Part shown: piece after piece, positions 57,200 through 64,000 of the stretch
Layout: every line of letters begins with the position of its first letter
Position numbering within the stretch: the stretch's first letter is position 1
Assembly (NCBI GenBank): GCA_026214975.1
Contig: CM047808.1
Location: forward strand, 2,408,073 to 2,472,072
Length of the DNA: 64,000 nt
Direction: 5' to 3'
Source of the DNA: Gentiana macrophylla
Taxonomy: Eukaryota; Streptophyta; Magnoliopsida; Gentianales; Gentianaceae
Translations under genes and position numbers: made by a program
Notes under the pieces: generated by a model
Told to the model about the DNA's origin: nothing
The model's input: only the letters and a program-made list of their open reading frames with translations
Databases searched by the model: none

Positions 57200-57702
57200 T
57201 ATATATCTTAGGAAAAATATTTAATATAAGATATTGAATATAAATGTGATAAATCAATCAAATATATATTTCTTATTTTATTAGGAAAAAAGTTTTCTTC
57301 CTTTCTACTCTATCTGGGGCGCCACTTACCCTATAAATAGGAAGTGGGTGTCAAGCTCTTTTGTACATCACAACTCCAAGAGCTAATAGTTCTTGTGAAA
57401 AATAGAGAGCTTCTTAGATAGAGTTTTGAGAGAGAGAAAAAGCCGGTCTAGCAGCGGATTTTTCTAGTAGCAATCCAATGGTGGATTCCGGCGGGTTGTT
57501 CGTGTGGACTAGCGGTAGAGGCCGAACACTTAGGCGGCTCTGTGCACAACTACTCTCCTTAGACGGTCAAAGCGTCGATCTTTTAGATCAAGCAAGGTAA
57601 CCACCGTCTACTAGCTTATTTGTTTATTGTTTAAATGAAGTCGATCCTGGTCAAAGGAAATAAATTTTTGAATTCGCTGCGTTTCCGCGTAGATTTCCTA
57701 AC
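57200..57702 (+). repeat. Truncated LTR of the Copia element 2 family, opposite orientation
   Basis: The plus strand ends gatttcctaaca, the inverse of the TGTTAGGAAATC start of the LTR at 28508. The preceding sequence inverts to match the first ~500 bp of the solo LTR at 59850, for example aaccaccgtct and atttttgaattc. The rest of the LTR is missing. Confidence 0.65.
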
Positions 57703-57709
57703 AATAACT

Positions 57710-60700
57710 TCATCCCTCATGAGCCTCAACGGACTTCAGCGACTCATTGATTTCTTGGGACTTCTTAGCACTAGCCGCGTTTGCTTCGCAAAGTCGGGCG
57801 AGCTCGGCCTGAGCATCGGCGGACTGCCTCTCAGCCCGCACGGCCCTCTTCTCCGCCTCAACCGCCTTCAACTCCACTTTCAGATCATAATTCTGCCCAA
57901 GCTCAGTCCTAAGCTGAAAAGGACAAAACATTAGTCGGGTGCGGCCCCCGGACCAAAACAAAGCACGAACAAAATAAAAATCACATACCTGGCTCACAAA
58001 AACTCCCAAAAGCCTAAGGGCGCCGGACAACCACGGAGACCGATTCGACGAACTCGTGGTCGTGGACGAAGCGATCAGGTCCTCATGCACACAGCGGGAA
58101 ATAATGCCACGACCCACGAGCCGCTCGGGCGCATTGGGCATAGTAAACCTGAAATTCTTTAAGGGCAACAAGTCACCAATGGCAGCAGCTACCTGTCCGG
58201 CCCCTATCAACTCCAACGGTTTCTCCGCAAACCCCTTCTCCATCCATAAAGCGGGGTGACCCCGGGCACCGACGGGACCCCTCAAGATAGGAGGCGGTAA
58301 GGGTCAATGAGGAACAACAGACGCCTTCAAACCCTCATCACTCGGCTTACTTGGACTGTCAGACAGGTCAATCACAGTAGGCGAGATAGATGCCACCTCA
58401 GGGTTCGGCCCCGCAGAAATGGCATCGACAGACCCAGACGCGGCCACAACCACAACACCACCTTGGTCCATGGTTTTCTGACTTTTCTTGAGGACACCCC
58501 TTGCGTCGATCTCCTCTCCATCGGCTACCTAGACCGAAGACTTTTCCTCAGTGGCACCCCTCTTCCTCTTGGGTTTCAATTTTGCAACAATGGTCGAGGC
58601 CCCCGCCTCAACACTCAGAGGTTCACTAAGAGAGACAACATAGACATACTGACAGTCTTGAGCTTCACATCTGCGCCTTTAGCCAACAAAGCCTCGTTCG
58701 CTAGCCTTTTCTCCATGATCTTGGCGAAGCAAGACACCCTATCATCAACTGCATCACGTATCTTACCTGAAAAGGACATAGTCAGTTACAGGTTGCAAAA
58801 TGAAAGCAGAGAACTGCCAATAAGAAAAAGCTGAAATGATGAAGAGACAGTAAATAAATGAAACAAAGGGAAAAGCATTACGGTGATCTTTATTCCGGCA
58901 CCCTTCAGGCCTTTCAAAATAGACCTGACATCTGGACGGGTAGGTCCTGGAATGGTGGCACTCCGCATACCAGTCTTTGTCAGACAGCAGAGCCAAAGGC
59001 TCGATAACGGCCGCATCAGCGGGGCTAGAGCCGGGGATACCTGCCAGAGCACTGTAAGGCAGCCGGACATCAATCAAGGACCTCCAGCTAAACGTCCTCT
59101 CCTGGGCCAAGCCGTCCTATCCGAGGAGACTATAGATTTTGTCGACCAGCTCTTGCTCATCTTCTCGAGTACCTTAGAGACTGTGATTGAATTAACCTCT
59201 TCTCGGGCCGCACTTCGAACTTAGGAAAGGGCCAACCCACAACAGACTCGACAATTAAGCCACGTTGCTCTCAGTCCTTCACTTTTGCAGGAAGCCAATA
59301 GAATAATCGGCAAGCATTGACTTTACTCCGGACCAACAGCAGATTGCAAGTATCACCAGAAATATTCGTTGCAGCCTTCCTAAAAGTCTAAAACCTCAGG
59401 AACACATGGAGGGTAGGCTCATGTCTCAACATTCGACACAAGATGATGAAAGCCGACATTATCTTTCCTTGCCCAGGGCGAAGTCACAGGGCAGGGCGGC
59501 CAACATTTCCATCACCTCCACGAAGAAGGGGTCGAAAGGTGGACGCAACCCCAAAAAGAAGTGGTCATAGAACAAGACGAGGCCATCCATCTCGAGACGC
59601 TGGCCAGCTCGATCGACATCTACAGCGACGCCACTCGGTTCAGAGCTTCCCTTCGCCTGATTAGAAACGGTGGTCAGATCGTCAGGAAAACTAGTGAAAA
59701 GATAGTCGGGGAAGATGTTGTGGCTGGTGAAGGTCCCCGAGGCAGCGAGACTTCTACGGATATAAGGCCACTGATTCTCAATTTCTTTATCCATGGCGGC
59801 TATCGACTTTTCCCTCTCTGACCTCAAGATTGTTGTCGGGTGCAGGCGTTGTTAGAAATCTCGTGAACGCAATGAATTCAAAAATTTATATACTATCGAC
59901 CCAAGATCGACTTCGTTTAAGCAATAAATAAATAAGCTAAAGACGGTGGTTACCTTGCTTGATCTAAAAGATCGACGCTTTGACCGTCTAAGGAGAGTAG
60001 TTTGCATAGAGCCGCCCAAGTGTTCGGCCTCTACCGCTAGTCTACACGAACATCCCGCCGGAATCCACCATTGGATTGCTACTAGAAAAATCCGGCTGCT
60101 AGACTGGCCTTTTCTCTCTCTCAAAACTCTCTCTATTTTTCACGAGAACTATTAGCTCTTGGAATTGTGATGTCTAAAAAAGCTTGACACCACCTCTTAT
60201 TTATAGTGAGAGGGGTGCCCCATCTAGGTGTGGAGGAGAAGAAAATATTTTCCCAATAAAATAAGGAAAATATAATTGATTGATTTATCTTATTATATTC
60301 AATATCTTATATTAAATATTTCCAATATTTTGTCAATATCTTATATTGACTATATTTATCTTATTACCATAAATCAATTTTACATGCAAATCTATAATCA
60401 TTAATATTAATATTAAATTGTAATCATTAATTAAATTATTGTATCTTATACACATTAATCCTGTGCCCCATATAGCCATTTATTGGCTCCCGGAAAATTC
60501 TTGGATAATGCAATTTAATTAATAAGTAAAATACATATATATCATATATATATCAAAATTTTGAAATATATCTAAATACATATATTTAATTATACCATAA
60601 TTATAGTCTAATAAAGATAAACTTTCATTACCCTTTAGTCTCAAGATAAACTTTCATTATTTGGTCATCAACTATAACCACATTTTAATCCGGCTAGATG

Positions 60701-61976
60701 TTCATATGTGTGTGACCTGATAGGCTTCCGAATATGTTGGCCGTAGACACAAAGTGTAAATTACGAAAATGGCCTTCATACCTAACGATCACGGGATAGC
60801 GTCTAGCAACACACCGTGACCCCCAATCATCAGAAGAGTCAAATGCAATGACTACTACCTTTCATGTGAAATAGTTACCGTGTAACTTACAATCCTATCG
60901 CTGTAATAATATCCATACGGTCGTACGTCGAGTGTCAAACATTAACGACCGTATCTTATAATCTGGACATCAAGCTCTCTCGAAGTAACTCATTTACTTC
61001 AACTTTGCAAAGATTCACGAGAGTAAGTCATTCCTTATAAGAATGCCCTTTCGGATATTCACCCCTACTGATAGGGTACGTGATTTCCAGACGACCAACA
61101 TGTATACTCCGCATGCTTTAGTATCACACCCAATCACTACCGCATGATCGCCCTGTGGCTAGGGGAAACCTCAATAGTGTCAAAGCATGACAATCCACAC
61201 CGTGATGCCATGTAGACTCCGGTCCTAAGGATAATTACACAACCGTCACATAGTGTGACACTTATCCGTGTAAGTGGGTTAGTCTAACGTACGCATTCTC
61301 TAATACACGTCCACGTACAGTCCAAGTGTCTCTACACTTCGATAGACGAGATCTATCTCGCCGCCTTAAAGCAAGAAGACATCTAATAAGTGCTAGCCTG
61401 TTTATACTATCAATGCCCTGTTTAATAGTACATCAGCCTAGAGACATTTAAGTATCAAACTTACTAAAGTGATTAGAGATCTCATCAACCATAATCACCT
61501 ATCATGGTTTCTCTATCACAGTTTAATACTAAGGATGTTATCATATAACAATTCATAACTGGTTCTTTAGAAGAACATATATATGACAACATAAAAGCCA
61601 TTTAATATATGTACAAACATAAAGAAATAGTAGAAATGATCCGACCCGGTCGGATCCGGTCCAAGCCTATTGGGTTTAGGACACTATTTCAACAGGCGTC
61701 TTGTTCCGTTTACCCTCATCCTCACCGACATTGCAGGCCCCTACCCCAGACGTCGAACCCCGGGTCCTAACGACGCCTTTAATAGTCCTGGACGCGGCCT
61801 TCTTGGGTTTGACTCACTCGGTAACCATTTTATGAACAACGGCTTTTTGGCGGCCATCGGGCTGAATCAAAACCATTTCCTTGCTAACGCTAACTGTCCG
61901 GCTAGAACTCGCCTCCTCATCGCCTCCGGAGACATAACCGTGGACACCATCGTTTTCATCGTCGCCGCTCTGAGAC
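57710..61976 (-). pseudogene. Antisense ORF of the gypsy element (Transposase_28-like plus coiled coil), interrupted
   Basis: From its 5' end: an acidic start MSQSGDDENDGVHGYVSGG (61976 downwards, stop at 61814); after the inserted solo LTR, 59827-59459 with LVLFYDHFFLGLRPPFDPFF and VEVMEMLAALPC, resembling the putative gypsy-type transposon domain (Pfam Transposase_28); 59110-58870, RTFSWRSLIDVRLPYSALAG; a likely intron (donor near 58880, acceptor near 58770); GKIRDAVDDRVSCFAKIMEK; and at 57710-57930 an Ala/Glu/Arg-rich coiled coil. Stops and the 1.8-kb insertion break it. The function of this protein group is unknown. Confidence 0.6.
59850..61694 (-). mobile_element. Solo LTR, Copia element 2 family, inserted in the antisense ORF
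   Basis: It starts TGTTAGAAATCTCG and ends TATTTCAACA. The 5-bp TSD GGCGT is at 59845-59849 and 61695-61699. It is 1845 bp and diverged from the LTRs at 28508 and 36198 but colinear, including the ccgacccggtcggatccggt block at its end. There is no internal region, so it arose by LTR-LTR recombination. Orientation is given to match that family. Confidence 0.9.
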
Positions 61977-62734
61977 ATCCTGCAAAACAAAAGGACGAGG
62001 CTGATAAGCATCACCAAGGACGGTTAAAGTCAGGCCAAGATGAATCGTTTTCATCCTGACGCCCCGTCTTTTGTCTCACATCTAGATGGGCAAAACCCCA
62101 AAAGTCTTGGGTAAAGGCACTGAAAGAAAATACTCAGAACCAAACAACAACATAAGGGCAAGAGTCAAGGGCAACGACAATGGAGGTTGAATTTTTGGGA
62201 AACTCAGACAAGGACCGAGAGCAACCGGAATACTCACAGAGCATACACCACCATCGAAAGCAGCAAAGACAGGGAACTATATGCAAAAAACATAAGAAAC
62301 CGGAGATAGAGGACTGTTTACCTGGTAATCAGAGGAAAATGCGAAGGAGATGAAAAAATATGGAACGAGCTGTCGAGATATTGCCGGAAACTGCCCCGCC
62401 GGAACGTCTTCACCACCGAATTGCTTGCGAATCGCCGTCGGAGAAAACTGGAGACTTAGAAAATGTTTAGGTCAAGGATCCGCCTCCCTTATATAGGCTA
62501 CGGAATACGGATCCATTGGCCACGGTGCCTTTGATCTAATGGACAAGATTAAGGATGGGAATTTTGAGTTTCAAAATTCGAAACTGCCATCATTACGGCG
62601 CAAGGATTGAAAGGGCTATAGCCAATCAGAGTAAACGACAAGACGCGTCAGTAGTCACGTCAAGTAAGAGCAGGAAACAACCACATGGAATTGACCCAAT
62701 GAACGACACGTTAGCAATGGTCCGGCCCCGGACA

Positions 62735-63340
62735 ACAGCTTGAAATCGGCTCGAGGCTAAAAGCCCAAATAAGCCAAATCACGATGAGGTTAAGGCTATC
62801 CGCCCAAATATAACCTCAAAATCGGCTAGGGATCAAAGATCCTGAAACGCCAAATCCTACGAAGTTAAGGCTATCCGCCAGAGTATAGCTTCAAATCGGC
62901 TAGAGGCTAAAAGCCCAAATAAGCCAAATCACGATAAGGTTAAGGCTATTCGCCCAAATATAACTTCAAAATCGGCTAGGGATCAAAGATCCTGAAACGC
63001 CAAATCCTACGAAGTTAAGGCTATCCTCCAGAGTATAACTTCAAATCGGCTAGAGTCTAAAAACCCCAATAAGCCAAATCACGATGAGATTAAGGCTATC
63101 CTCCCAAATATAACCTCAAAATCGGCTAGAGGCTAAGAGCCCAAATAAGCCAAATCATATGAAGTTAAGGCTATCCGCCCAGATATAACTTCAAATCGGC
63201 TAGGGGTCAAAGATCCTGAAATGCCAAATCATACGAAGGCTATCCAACCCTTTTTTAACTTCAATCGGCTCGAGGCCAAAGGCCAGAAAAGCCAAACCCT
63301 ATGGAGTCAAGGCTATTTGCCTGAAATGACCTCCGACGGC
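62735..63340 (+). repeat. Dimeric tandem repeat array, 3' UTR of the gypsy element
   Basis: About eight monomers of roughly 73 bp alternate between two types: one with ggctaaaagcccaaataagc, the other with ggatcaaagatcctgaaa. All share aatcggctag and gttaaggctatcc. The higher-order period is about 147 bp. Confidence 0.85.
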
Positions 63341-63436
63341 TACGGTTATTCACCTCCCAGAGACGTTGCAAAAGAACAAGAGGGCTACTCCTTACCCGAC
63401 ACCTCGAGATGTCATGGGTACGAAGTAGGGGGCCAT

Positions 63437-64000
63437 TGATAGGGCGGTACAGTCTTCCGGCCCGCCGACCGGTGAGTATTGGCGGATGGTGGCCGGGGAG
63501 AGGTAGTGCAGCCTGGCCCCTGCCGTCCTAACACAATCACTCTGGAAAATGGGTTTGACAACAGGCCCGCGATAAGCGTAAGGGTGAGGGATCCGCCAGA
63601 GGTCCTTCATCCCCAAAACTTGGAGAATGCAGACTGATGACTCAACGAGCCCGCTAAGGATATGGGATGGCAACTCAAGGATCCGCATCGCCCCAGTTGG
63701 ATGCGACTCAACTGGCCACCGCAGATTTAGTCGTACTATGTCCTTAGTTGTAATTATGTTGAGTATAAGTCGGTTCTCACCCTATAAATAGGGTTCTGTG
63801 TAACATTCATAAACCAAGTGGAAATATATGCAAAAAAAGGAAAAACTCTGCCTATTTTTAGTTGCTATCTTTACTTACATTTGTTCACCACTCACCACCG
63901 CCGGAGTTCTCTAGCTCCCCCTCACGCCACCACTCTTACACAAAATCACAACCAGATATCCACCATCCATCACCCGCTGAACACCTAGATAATTTCGACA
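63437..64000 (+). repeat. Start of the 3' LTR of the gypsy element, cut by the window end
   Basis: TGATAGGGCGGTAC follows the polypurine tract directly. A TATAAATA box at 63783-63790 and a following transcribed-looking leader fit the U3/R arrangement of an LTR on the plus strand. The far end is outside the window. Confidence 0.6.
63783..63790 (+). promoter_or_regulatory. TATA box of the gypsy LTR
   Basis: TATAAATA in the context ccctataaataggg, about 346 bp into the LTR. Confidence 0.55.

Larger units (their letters stand above)
57703..64000 (+). mobile_element. 3' part of a Ty3/gypsy retrotransposon, Tat-like
   Basis: On the plus strand the order is: antisense coding region (57710-61976), non-coding stretch, tandem repeats (62735-63340), purine tract GAAGTAGGGGGCCAT (63422-63436) and an LTR starting TGATAGGGCGG at 63437 that runs off the window. 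An antisense ORF and tandem repeats between pol and the 3' LTR are known traits of Tat-lineage elements such as Ogre and Grande. Pol is not in the window, so the lineage call is inference. Confidence 0.6.

Noticed and set aside
58307..58834. 175-codon plus-strand frame
   Set aside because: It is the reverse of the antisense ORF coding region, which has the recognisable domains.
62735..63340. Regular repeats suggestive of a CRISPR array
   Set aside because: Monomers are directly adjacent without unique spacers, in a plant retrotransposon 3' UTR.

Overview
The window is plant nuclear DNA, almost certainly from an asterid eudicot. Genes have many short introns and AT-rich spacers. They encode plant-type proteins: chloroplast cytochrome c6A, an AZG-type purine permease and an R1-type NB-LRR of the kind best known from Solanaceae and Lamiales. 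Roughly half of the window is transposable element sequence. Splice models were built by eye from GT-AG (one GC-AG) sites and reading-frame continuity. The long models close without a frame error.

Layout. 106-1795 (+): a HemW-like radical SAM protein, two exons. 2057-3841 (-): cytochrome c6A, six exons, convergent with HemW. 3842-6946: spacer with a tRNA-derived SINE-like copy, a decayed hAT element and MITE-like repeats. 6947-10734 (-): an R1-type CC-NB-LRR with one frameshift in the LRR. Just upstream of it lies a decayed duplicate of cytochrome c6A exon 1. 11236-15753: Copia retrotransposon with 5-bp target duplications (TSDs), coding strand minus. 17194-22850 (-): a 14-exon glutamate dehydrogenase-like protein with an N-terminal zinc finger. 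24350-26490: a long inverted-repeat element around a C/A-only minisatellite. 27152-38754: a solo-LTR-like element split by a 9.5-kb Copia element with 1.8-kb LTRs. 39949-40200 (-): a small conserved-looking gene. 40300-49800: AT-rich spacer with MITEs, microsatellites and an LTR fragment. 49815-53050 (-): an APE1L-type AP endonuclease, nine exons. 54195-55811 (-): an intronless AZG2-like purine permease. 57200-64000: an LTR fragment, then the 3' part of a Ty3/gypsy element resembling the Tat lineage (antisense ORF, 3'-UTR tandem repeats, polypurine tract, start of a 3' LTR). A 1.8-kb solo LTR interrupts its antisense ORF.

The host genes are housekeeping or organelle-linked and do not form a pathway cluster. 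The most interesting points are the GDH-like protein that has lost two catalytic residues and carries an NLS-like stretch and zinc finger, the cytochrome c6A intron that only works with a GC donor, the c6A exon duplicated in front of the NLR, and the antisense ORF of the Tat-like element. I saw no CRISPR array, rRNA gene or credible tRNA gene.
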